From Citrus sinensis (lineage: Eukaryota; Streptophyta; Magnoliopsida; Sapindales; Rutaceae), in assembly GCF_022201045.2 (NCBI RefSeq), contig NC_068563.1, forward strand, positions 806,001 to 870,000: a stretch of DNA of 64,000 nt, given 5' to 3'. Positions 27,295-37,600 of the stretch are shown in pieces (the stretch's first letter is position 1; each line of letters begins with the position of its first letter). Made by a program: the position numbers and the translations under genes. The notes beneath the pieces were generated by a model. The model worked only from the letters and a program-made list of their open reading frames with translations, was not told the DNA's origin and searched no databases.

Positions 27295-28140
27295 CTTGGG
27301 TTCTGGAAACATTGGTCATCTGTGTTTGTGCCTGTGTGTTTGTTTTAGAATCAAAGTTCATAGTCATGGAGTAAGCTCAATCAAGTAGAGTTGTCTTGAA
27401 CTATTCTTTGTCATGGTATTTTACATTATATGATGAAAGAAATGCAGAGAAATGCATATTAATTTCCTCTAGAAGCTTGGGCAGTCTTTTTTGTTTGTTT
27501 GTTTGTTTGGGGGGGGGGGGGGGGGGGGGATTATAAGCAAGTAATTATTGTACTAACCTAATAGGTGGCTTGCCTGCTTTTTATTGTGCATGATCTCACA
27601 CGATCCTAATCATTTATTGTGGGATTTTTCTAAATGGCTATTTTAATCATCAGAAAACACATTTAAACCAAATTTCTATTTGCACCTTTCACCAATTATG
27701 GAAATTTAAAGATGTTGTTTCTAAGATCCCAAAAAAAAAAAAAAACACACACGCACATATATATATATAACAGAACTATTAGCCATAATTTGGCTGAAGC
27801 ACATACAAAATATTTTTGTTAACAACATATTCGTCAAAGTAAATTCAAGAATCAAGATAAGCAGCGTGATCTATTGATGAATCTTTCCACTTATTTAATT
27901 TTGTATATATTCGCATGAACGAAAATTTTCTTTTTAACTTATTTATGTTGTATATATGAACATAATTTATTCTAATTTCATATTTTATATATTTAATAAT
28001 GGTGATAAAAACTTTCTTTGGATAATGAAAAATCTCCCACAGCATAATAAATATGTGTAAGAGTAATATTTTTCAAGGATTTTTATGGAATTTCAAGGGA
28101 GGAACCATAGTGAAAGGAAATCGTGAACTGTGTCATACAT
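27295..28140. other. 3' UTR of INO80 subunit C gene and AT-rich spacer
   Basis: No gene is present. It contains a 21-base poly-G tract (27509-27529) preceded by TTTG repeats, and an A/CA-rich tract near 27730-27770. Confidence 0.6.
27509..27529. repeat. Poly-G homopolymer (21 bases)
   Basis: Twenty-one consecutive G directly follow several TTTG repeats in the 3' flank of the INO80 subunit C gene. Its length may be uncertain for the usual homopolymer reasons. Confidence 0.9.
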
Positions 28141-28149
28141 TATAATTTA

Positions 28150-28843
28150 GCAAAAATATCTACCGTCCACCCGTTTTTTTTAATTTTTTCAAAAATACAC
28201 AATTTTTTTTTTTTTTTTGCTGGAATCCACCTGAAATTACATTTTGTTTCACTTTTCCACTTCTGTTTGGAATCTATTAAGAAAACTAACGGAAAATTTA
28301 AAAAATGATCATTTTACCCTCAAAACGAAAATTATAATTTCACCCTAAAAATTACCAAAAATAATCAGATTAAATCTAATTATTTTCCTCATTGGTCAAT
28401 AAAGAAATTAATTCCACAACCATCAAATGCAGGGTTTTTTTTTTTAAAAATATGTATGTAATTAGAATACTAAATTATAGCAGTAGTATTAAAAATAGCT
28501 CAATCTCACAAACCATCAATTGAATTTAAGATAAGTAGAGTTTTATTATTCATTGAGTTATAATCTCTAGTAGTTAAGATTTTTTTATACTTCATTAACG
28601 TACCAATAATGATATTCATCATTAAATCTTATTATTTTTGGCATTTTTAGGGTGAAATTGTAATTTTTGTTTTGGGGGGTAAAATGGTCTTTTTAAAGTT
28701 TCCGTTAGTTTTCTTAATGGATTTCAAACGGAAGTGGAAAAGTGGAACAAAATGTAATTTTAGGTGGATTCCAGCAACAACAAAAAAAGAATTGTGTATT
28801 TTTGAAAAAATTAAAAAAAATGGGTGGACGATGAATATTTCCC
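28150..28843. mobile_element. Long-TIR MITE with exact 9-bp target duplication (Mutator type)
   Basis: About 694 bp with terminal inverted repeats of roughly 220-230 bp. The left arm contains taccgtccacccgtttttttt, ggaatccacctgaaattaca and caccctaaaaattaccaaaa. The right arm contains their complements (tgggtggacgatgaat, taattttaggtggattcc, ttttagggtgaaattg). The direct repeat tataattta flanks it at 28141-28149 and 28844-28852, an exact 9-bp target duplication as left by Mutator-like transposases. The centre is AT-rich and non-coding, so the copy is non-autonomous. Confidence 0.88.
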
Positions 28844-28852
28844 TATAATTTA

Positions 28853-29997
28853 AAAAAAGTTATGGAACTAGATGTTATTATTGTAATCGTAATACAGCCT
28901 CAAAATTTTGATTTTGCTTCATTAGGAAGAGAAAGGGCGAAGCAAGCACAAATTCTCAGGGTTTTCAATTAAATACCCTTTAATAGTTGTAAAATTATTT
29001 AAATATCCATTTCCTTTTTTATTTTTATAGGCACCCTAACAAATGTGTAGAAATCTAAAATGCTCTTAATGAGTGCATGAAATCCACTCCTTTTCATTGT
29101 CTTTTTAGTTCTTACACTCAAATCTTTTCTTATCGAAATTCTTTCAAAATCTCTTATAACCTCTTACACAAATACAACTATATATTCACTTTTTTTTTCT
29201 CAATAATTTTCGTTGATATTTTCTGCATAGCAACAAATATAAATTCTTAACACAAATTAAGTCTTTAAAGAACTAAATTTTTCTAATGAATAATGAAAAA
29301 AATCGTATAATACATGAAGGTCGTCTAATCGCGTAATATATAAAGTCGTGTAATACATGAAGGTCTTGTAATACATGAAGTTGTGTAATACATGAAGGTC
29401 ATGAAAGTCTCGTAATACATGATTCATGATTATGTAATAATACAAAAAGTCATGTCATATACGACTGAGGGTTGTGTATTACATGTGTGTATTACGCAGC
29501 CTTGAATCATGTGTTACATGAGCTTACACAACCGAATTATAATCGGAACAATCCATCAATTTTTCACCATTTACATGGAGCAAACAACTAGAAATTTGTA
29601 TATTATGAGAGACCCACAACTAATTTAATCTATTTTTACTATATAAGATCCTATTTTTTTAATTTTTCTTTAAATATAAAAAAGAAAGTTAATTATAAGG
29701 AATTACTTTCCTAAAATAGTTAGATTCCAAGAATTTTGTTAAAAATAATCGATTTTCACCGGCGATTGTGCAGTGACAAACTAATCTTCTCTTTCTCAAT
29801 TGCAATAGCTTCCTCTTCTCAAGCTTGGTTTGCTCATATGTTGATGTCTAGTTCAACATGTACCAGTATTTGTTTGAGCCATGTTATGTTTGAGTTGTGT
29901 AAATATTTTAAGATAAGGATAGTTTAGTAATTTTGATAAATTTTATTTTTAAGATATTGAGATAATTTTGAAAGTAATAAGGTACATCTGCTGCAAT
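28853..29997. other. AT-rich spacer with degenerate short repeats
   Basis: No gene is supported. A cluster of short degenerate direct and inverted repeats is listed separately; the remainder is low-complexity AT. Confidence 0.5.
29300..29530. repeat. Degenerate 18-bp repeats built on gtaatacatgaag
   Basis: At least six imperfect copies of a unit such as gtcgtgtaatacatgaag occur between 29300 and 29425, with no constant spacing. Inverted versions (gtgtattacatg) follow at 29470-29520, so the stretch could form hairpins. Irregular spacing and divergence exclude a CRISPR array. Confidence 0.7.
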
Positions 29998-31017
29998 TAA
30001 GGATAGCAAAAAAATCCGAGTCCGGCTCGGATCCATAAAAATCTAAAAAATTTGAATCCGGAAAAATCTGGATCCACACTTTAAAAAATGTGGATCCAGA
30101 GTTTAAGAATTATAATTCGTGCGATCCAGAAAACCGGATATCCGGATTCGGATTAATTTTAATTATAATATTAATTTAATCTAATTTGTATTGAAAGATA
30201 TATAAGCTATAATTAAAAAAAATAAATAAATAAATCCAGCGACCTAAATCGAAAAGCGCAGACGGCAACAGCATCACTCACTCACCAAACCGTTCGCGCC
30301 TCACACGTCCACCACTCACAAGCGCTTGAAATCGAAAACCACCCTAAATCCCTAACCCTTGAACGCCGTCCGGCTTGCAGTCGCTGTCATCGAACGCCGA
30401 ATGCCTCGCCTGAGCTGAACGCACCAAACCGTTTGCGCCTCACACGTCCACCACTCACAAGCGCTTGAAATCGAAAACCACCCTAAATCCCTAACCCTTG
30501 AACGCCGTCCGGCTTGCAGTCGCTGTCATCGAACGCCGAATGCCTCGCCTGAGCTGAGCACGCGTTGTTGTCGTCGAAGGTTGTTGTCGTCGCGCCGGCT
30601 GCCCTGCCTCGCCTCACTCAGCGCACTTCGCCGTCATCAAACGTCGGCAACCCGCTGCATCTTGGCTCGCGTGAAACACACCGTACTTGGCTGCCTTGTC
30701 CATTCTTTCCACTGTTGGTCGCTGTTAACACAAAAGGTGAGCACGAATTTCCAGCAAATCAATTTCTGATTTTAAGTGAATTAATACGTATAAGCATAAA
30801 TGCATAAATGTAGTTTCTGATTTGTAGTGTTTTTTATTTGTGGATTTTAATGGTTGTGTACTTGAATTTTGCGGGTTTTATGATGATGTTGTATTTTATT
30901 CATGTTAAATTGGTAATTGTTGATTATAATTGAATTTTATTTGAATTTATTAGTTAAATTGTTGAATTTTTAAATTATTTTTTAAATTATTTAACTTAAT
31001 TTAGTGGATCCGGACAG
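29998..31017. mobile_element. Possible hAT-type transposon fragment
   Basis: The left edge taaggatagcaaaaa resembles plant hAT ends (TAGGGATGGCAAAA). It is followed by many direct and inverted ATCCGG/GGATCC subterminal motifs (30016-30150), as in hAT subterminal repeats. A GC-rich, leader-like block and a possible splice donor (acaaaag|gtgagc at 30736) follow. A last GGATCCGGAC is at about 31005-31014. No matching right terminus, target duplication or transposase frame was found, so this may be a 5' fragment only. Confidence 0.35.
30283..30560. repeat. 139-bp tandem duplication in a GC-rich island
   Basis: Two adjacent copies (30283-30421 and 30422-30560) begin caccaaaccgtt and end cgcctgagctga. 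They are nearly identical, with about two differences, so the duplication is recent. GC content is far above the surrounding spacer. The unit contains aaatccctaaccctt, which is not a telomere array. Confidence 0.9.
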
Positions 31018-31392
31018 CTATTAAAACCTCATTGGAATTGGGATTTGTTCAGGATTTCTATTGGGAATATTTTGCTTGTTGGTTCAGTAGTATTCTCTTT
31101 TCCTTTAATTTTTCTCACGGGTGTGCCACGAACTCGCCAAGCAGCCACCGTATTGCAGGTTTTTTGTTTTCCCCCAAAGTGCTTGATAAATTTGAAGTCT
31201 GGATTGCTTGTTTGGATATTAAGTTACTTGCAAGTGGGTTCTTCAGTTGATTGCTTATCATCAGAGTTGTGAATTGAATTATAATTTCTTCCTTGTGAGT
31301 TTGGTTCAAATCAACTACCCAAGAAAGCTTATACTAGGTTCTTTTTTTTTTTTTTTTGGGTGGCAGTGTATCATTGAACTTTATTAGCAGAT
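31018..31392. other. Proximal upstream region of the DNAJC17-like gene
   Basis: Presumed promoter and leader. An acceptor-like tattagcag ends at 31390, two bases before the ATG at 31393, so a 5' UTR intron is possible. No other element is supported. Confidence 0.4.
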
Positions 31393-32958
31393 ATGGATGT
31401 CGATCATGTTGATCACTATAGAGTTCTGGGGTTACCCTCTGGTGAGGAAGGTGCTAAACTAACTGAAAAGGAAATATCAAAAGCTTATAAATGGAAGGCT
31501 TTGGAATTGCACCCGGATAAACGACCCGATGATCCTGATGCCCATGATAATTTCCAAAAGCTGAAGTCATCTTATGAGATTTTGAAGGATGAGAAGGCCC
31601 GGAAATTGTTTGATGATCTTTTGAAAATTAAACGGGAGAAGCAGCAGCGCCAGTCCCAGCAGGATGGGAAGAGGCGAAAAATGATGTCGGATCTTGAAGA
31701 AAGAGAAAGGGCTGCTTTTGCTCCTGACCCGGCTGTGAAAGCCCGACAAGAAGAGGAGAAGATTGCTAGGCAGCTTAAGGAAGAGATTGAGAGAATACGT
31801 GCAATGCATGAGAATAAACGAACACCTGCAGCATTTGCATCAGTGAAAGAGACGAAACAGAGTGGGAGTGGTGGGGTTGGGTTGGATAAGGAGAAGGTGC
31901 TTAAGGTTTCGTGGGAGAAGTTTGGTGAGGATTATACGGCAGAGAGGTTGAGAGAGATATTCTCAGAGTTTGGGAAGGTGGAAGATGTTGTGATTAAAAG
32001 TTCCAAGAAGAAAGGTTCTGCGCTTGTTGTAATGGCTACTAAAAGTGCAGCGGTGAGTTCCTTAATTTGAGACGGTATTGGCTATATTTCTGTCTATTGT
32101 ATGCTGTTTGAGTATATGTTTTATGACTAATAATTTGTGTTATTGCTTTGTAGGGCGCCGCTACAGGAAGTGTTTGTGGTAATCTATCTAATCCTCTGCT
32201 GGTTTTACCTCTTCAACCAGCTGTGGCAACACAGATTCCGAGTGCTCCGAAGCCTGTGGAGACTGAAAGCATAAACAATTTGGTGGGTGCTGGTTATCAA
32301 GCACATGAAGATGCTATTTTGGAGAAACTGCGGGAAAAGGTATGAGTTTTATGTTTTAGCAATTGTGATTTATATATAATTAGTGGTTTAAAAACATTTA
32401 GTTTAGATTCAACCTTTGGTTTGGATATTTTTTTTCCCCAATTGTATATGTCGTTATCATTTGCTTTATGTTTGAAAAATGAAATTGCTGAAACCATCCT
32501 CGGAAATACAAAGAGGGTTGCAAGATTAGGAGCAATGCTGGGCATAAAACATTTGATTCTGTTAATCAATTGAGTTTGATTACACTACCATATTATATAA
32601 TCTTTTGGTAAAATGTTGGCATGTTGTAGTGCCCTGGCTCTATCACATGGAGTAGTCTTCATGGTGTAGTTTGGCCATGAGATAGTGAGTATGACGGATG
32701 TTTTGTCACATTGTGGGCCGTATCAGAGCCAGTGTCTTTTGCTGAAACTTTGCATAGAATTCCTTCCCTTTTTTTTTTTTTTTTGTGTTTTGTTTTTTAT
32801 TTGTCTCTGCTTTGAGCAGGCTGCAGAAAGAGAAGGAAGAAACGTTACATTGTCTTGCTAAAGTTTACATATAATTCTTTCCTTCTTTTAATGATTCTTT
32901 ATTGACCTGTGTCTGCTTTGAGCAGGCTAAAGAAAAGAACAAAAAGAAATGTTGCTAG
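31393..32958 (+). CDS. DNAJC17-like protein: J domain plus RRM
   Basis: Exons 31393-32052 and 32154-32339 are firm. A J domain occupies about residues 7-75 with the HPD motif at 40-42 (LELHPDKRPDD). A charged coiled-coil region follows, then an RRM-like domain from about residue 173 (VSWEKFGEDYTAERLREIFS). This is the DNAJC17 layout, an Hsp40 co-chaperone linked to splicing, probably nuclear. The last exon is uncertain because the 3' end is tandemly duplicated. Acceptors at 32819 and 32925 have identical upstream sequence (ctgctttgagcag|gct). Using the first ends the protein at 32861 (295 aa, ending REKAAEREGRNVTLSC). Using the second ends it at 32958 (292 aa, ending REKAKEKNKKKCC). Confidence 0.88.
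32736..32958 (+). repeat. Tandem duplication of the terminal exon and its acceptor
   Basis: Unit A (about 32736-32851) and unit B (about 32852-32958) share gctgaaactttgcatagaat / gctaaagtttacatataatt at the start. At the end they share tctgctttgagcag followed by a coding-like gctgcagaaagagaa / gctaaagaaaagaac. Differences are scattered, including a poly-T length change, so the duplication is not recent. Both acceptors are intact. Confidence 0.8.
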
Positions 32959-33910
32959 CGTTGAGGGAGAGATTCTTGGATGTGTCACATAGCTCCGGAA
33001 CTTTTCTATCTCTGTAAAGGTAATTTAGCATGTTCCATTTTTGTTCATGCCACTGTTTTTTTTAATCCTTCTCATTTGTTGTCATTTTGTTTGGAGCATG
33101 ATTGATGGGGGCTTAAAAGGTCATTGGATTTTAATTTTGCTCCACTCATGCCTATATTAAAAATCATTTCTTCTTTGACATACGTGAATCTTGTTAATGC
33201 AGGATCCAATCGTGTCTTACGAAGCGGTTCTGCTGAGCATAGCTGAAGATGTGCATCTTTGTTTAATCAGAAATTTTGCCAATACATAAAGGGAGCATGT
33301 AATATACCCTATAGTAGCATTTATAGATATGAGTAGGAACATTTAAGCTTCAATTCTTTGAAGTTACATCAAGGGAATTGGGTGTTAGAGATTTATATTG
33401 GGTTTTAGAGATTTACATTAAATTTATCAACTTTTCTAAGATATGTATTGTAGCTTTCTTGTGCAATAAATTGCGTTATGTAGAACTCCTGTTGAGCAAG
33501 AAACCATTTTGAATGATTGCTTGCCACAATGATTTTCAATGTCACACTAGAATCCTCTATCTCCCTTCATTATTTGAAGCTTATGCAGCGCTGCAACTGT
33601 TGTTTGAGTAGCAACAGTACCAAACATTTGTAAGACTTTATTGAGACTTTATTGCTACTGTTTAACAAAGTTAACTTTAGATGGAAGTTAATGATCCATC
33701 CTCTAAGTCTGATGGTAACACAGATGACAAACAGTACAACACTCATTAAGCTGGAAACAAATCTTATACTAATAATTAAAACCTATAACAAGTCCCACAT
33801 TAACATAAAAAATAATATATCTTTTATATGAAAGTGATAAGGCTTCCTTTAATCGACAGATGAGATGATAAATGGTTTATTGATGATGCAATCAAACAAG
33901 GATGACTTCA

Positions 33911-33961
<51 letters not shown>

Positions 33962-34613
33962 TAGATGAAATATACTCCATGCGCCATAAAATATTTTACA
34001 ACAACAATAGTCATTTAATTGGTATTCTAGCTTGTATAACCAATCACAAGTCACATAAAACAATCTTTGCTTCCTTCAATTTACGCCAAAAAGTGCGGTT
34101 TGTTCTAAAATTTGTTGCAATCTACAACTAACCTCTGCAGTTTTTAAATGGACACCTAAACTTGCATGGTCTTAAAAATACATATCAAAATTTTTCGTTA
34201 ATAAATTATACCCATTTCAATGGAGATTAAGACATCAATGTTCATCAAAATTTTTGTACTCCGTAACATTCATCAAGAAGATAATGTGAGTGAACAGTAT
34301 CTTTTGATCAAACCTAAAGGGTCTGAGGGTCAATCTCCCTTGTTGAAAACAGCATAAGAAGTAAAAGATAAAAATAAAACGTGGTAGATCAATTCATAGA
34401 GTGCAAGAAACACAAAATCCATATTAATTATTACTAAGATTTTCTAATTGGCTTGTACAATATAAATGCAATAATAAGCAAAACCCAGAGAGTCTCTTAA
34501 TTAGTACTTCTCTTTGTCTCTGCCCTCCAAAATCTCTGAAACTTGTCCAAACATAAAACCCGCACAATCTCTCTCTCTCTCTTTCTCTTTAATCATAATC
34601 ATCAGCAGTAAAG
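32959..34613. other. Spacer and transportin upstream region
   Basis: This contains the 3' UTR of the DNAJC17-like gene, with further possible UTR splicing near 33021-33204, then AT-rich spacer. A TA microsatellite at 33913-33959 is listed. A CT-rich leader (34570-34590) immediately precedes the transportin start. Confidence 0.55.
33913..33959. repeat. (TA)n microsatellite
   Basis: About 23 TA dinucleotides without interruption. It produces the artefactual Tyr-Ile repeat frame around it. Confidence 0.95.
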
Positions 34614-37600
34614 ATGGCGACCAGTGTCGCGTGGCAGCCGCAAGAACAAGGGTTTAATGAGATCTGTCGCTTGTTAGAGCAGCAGATATCGCCATCTTCA
34701 ACTGCTGACAAGTCTCAGATTTGGCAGCAGCTTCAGCAGTACTCTCAGTTTCCTGATTTCAATAACTACCTTGCTTTCATTCTTGCTCGTGCTGAGGTAT
34801 TATCCGTTCCCTAAATTTCAGTTCTTTCGCTTGATGGATGGTACAAATTATTACTTTTTAGTGGAAAGTTTAAATTTTTACCTTAATTATTGATTTTAGG
34901 TTTGATTGGGCTTCTGGGTTCTTGGGATATGGTTGTTTACTGGAGTATTTTGAATTATTTTGTTTGGAGAGTGTGTTGATGTATATTTTTTTTTTCTTTT
35001 TAATTGGGTTTTTTGTTCTTTTTTTTTCCCTCATTGATAGTGGGTTTGGGTGGATTTCTTATTAGGGTTTAATCAGCAGTAAAGTTGGTTTCGATTTGAA
35101 GTCACTCACTTAAGGTTCCTTTTATGAACTTGTAGAATGTTTAATTTACTTCAATCTTATGATAATGATCAACTTTTGGAATACTTTTACATGCAAATTG
35201 ACTTTCAGAAAATACATTTTTCTTTAAATTTTATTTTCTTCTTCTCCATTCTTTTTATGGTTGCAAATTTCAGTGTTTTGCTTGCTGTTTTGTAAGAGTT
35301 TATAAATACAAGGAAGCCTGATTCGACAAAGGACATCAATAGCTTCTCGGTGATGATGAGATTTTAAAGCTTGGGTTTAATTATTGGTCATTATACTTTT
35401 GTGCGAACATTAAACAGGGTAAATCGGTGGAGATTAGACAAGCTGCTGGTTTGCTGCTGAAAAACAACCTTAGAACAGCTTACAAATCCATGTCTCCTTC
35501 AAACCAACAGTACATAAAATCAGAGTTGTTGCCTTGTTTAGGAGCAGCAGATAGACACATCAGATCAACTGTTGGGACAATTGTTAGTGTTGTTGTTCAA
35601 CTTGGGGGAATTGCAGGATGGCTGGAGCTGTTGCAAGCTCTTGTAACTTGCTTGGACAGTAATGACATAAATCATATGGAAGGTGCTATGGATGCATTGT
35701 CTAAGGTATATTTTATCCTAGAATTAATGAATCTTTCTGCTGTTAGTTTTCTGATTTATACTGATGCATTCAATGAAGCTTTAGCTGCTCCAACTTGAAC
35801 TTTTGGGTTTAGTTGTCGGACGTTACTGTCTGTCTATGAAATACAATTCTCTTTTCGCATTCAGTACGCTTCTAGTTGTTATTTTCGAACATATTTTGAG
35901 TGCGGATTTATGAGTTGGTGATGGTGAGAGTAATTTACGTAGTCATGATTCAATTTAACACAGATTTGTGAAGATATCCCCCAAGTGTTGGATTCAGACG
36001 TACCTGGGTTGGCTGAATGTCCCATCAACATCTTCCTTCCTCGGTTATTGCAGGTGACTTAACTGTTTTAATTTACACCAGAATTCCATAACGATGCCTG
36101 CTCTTTTATTTATTTGTTTACTTATTCATATTCTGGTTTTCTCAATGATCAGTTTTTCCAGTCACCACATACCTCACTAAGAAAGCTGTCCTTGGGTTCT
36201 GTAAATCAATTCATCATGCTAATGCCTTCTGTGAGTATACTTAGATTGTTTGCTTTCTTATTTACCTTAGGATGTTATTCTTGTCCTTTGGGTTGACAAT
36301 GAATATTATGTTTTATTCCATGCAGGCGTTATTTGTATCCATGGATCAATACCTTCAGGGTTTATTTCTTCTTTCTAATGACCCCTCTGCAGAAGTGCGG
36401 AAATTGGTAAGCATTCTGTTTGTTCATTTGTATATAAATGATTTTTAATTGTAGGTATTATTGTGGCACCAAGTTGCAAACATGCTAAAAGTAATCTCTC
36501 TGTACTTTTAGTAATGTGCTTTCTGGTGCTGCACTGTGTCTGATGGTAAAACGTTGATTATTTATTATTTTCATGAGCATGTGAAATCGGTATCTTCTGA
36601 ATTATATATATTGACCTTAGTATGGTGCTTAAGGTGTGGCTGTCATTTGACTATGTTCTTGTCGGATATTTGAGATCTCTCTTTTCAACATGACACCTCC
36701 TTTGAGTTTTTTTTTTTGGGTTGTCGTTTTATGGTCTAGCAGCAGATTTTTGACTGTTAAATTGCTGAGAAGCTTTGCTGAGGTCTTATATGCATACTTT
36801 CTACCTCTACAGGTATGTGCAGCATTTAACCTGCTAATTGAAGTCCGACCATCTTTCTTGGAGGTGGGTTTCTTGCTTGTCTCAATTTACTGTCAAATTA
36901 TTGATCTATATCTGTATTCTTTTTAGGTCTTAATTTGTGTTTTTGTTGCATGCTTTCTTCTCTTCTTCAAATCTTGTTCCTGTCTGATCAAAGAGTTTTA
37001 ATTTCCATACGATAACTTTTCGCCATGTGTGTTTTTGTTTTCTTTTGTCATTTTCCTCCCTATGCCACCCTTCTCCTTTCTGTTGTTGCTGATGGATTTT
37101 GCACTATTGCAGCCACATCTGAGGAATTTATTTGAATACATGTTGCAAGTGAACAAGGACACTGATGATGATGTGGCTCTTGAAGCTTGCGAATTCTGGT
37201 AATCATCTGCTTTGTGAATAAATCTAAATCTCTTTACTGACATTCAATTGTAGGCTCATCGGAACATTAAAGATTAGTGCACTGCAATATATCATTCTTT
37301 TATTAATTGTGGTTGTATGTTGAATTCTAGGTTTGTAGTGTAGAATAATCGAGCAGAATATGAAGTACACACCGTGCTTGTGTCTAATGTTATTTCCTGA
37401 AAGCACTTTATGCACTGTAAATATGCTTGCAGCCTGTTTCAGTAGTCATTAAACCCTGGTGATAGTTTGGCATTGTTCTTCTTGGGGAATAAGGGATTGT
37501 ATGCAATGTTTATTTGCTCATTTATCTGTTTATAGTCATCTCATTACTTTATATTTGTATGATACAAAAAATGGTTGAGTGTAAATAATTCACTGGAGAG

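Noticed and set aside
29300-29530. CRISPR-like cluster of short repeats
   Set aside because: Repeats are degenerate with irregular spacing, inverted copies occur, and the genome is a plant nuclear one.
30340-30500. CCCTAAA-like motifs suggesting interstitial telomere repeats
   Set aside because: Only isolated taaatccctaaccc copies occur, one per duplicated unit; no array.
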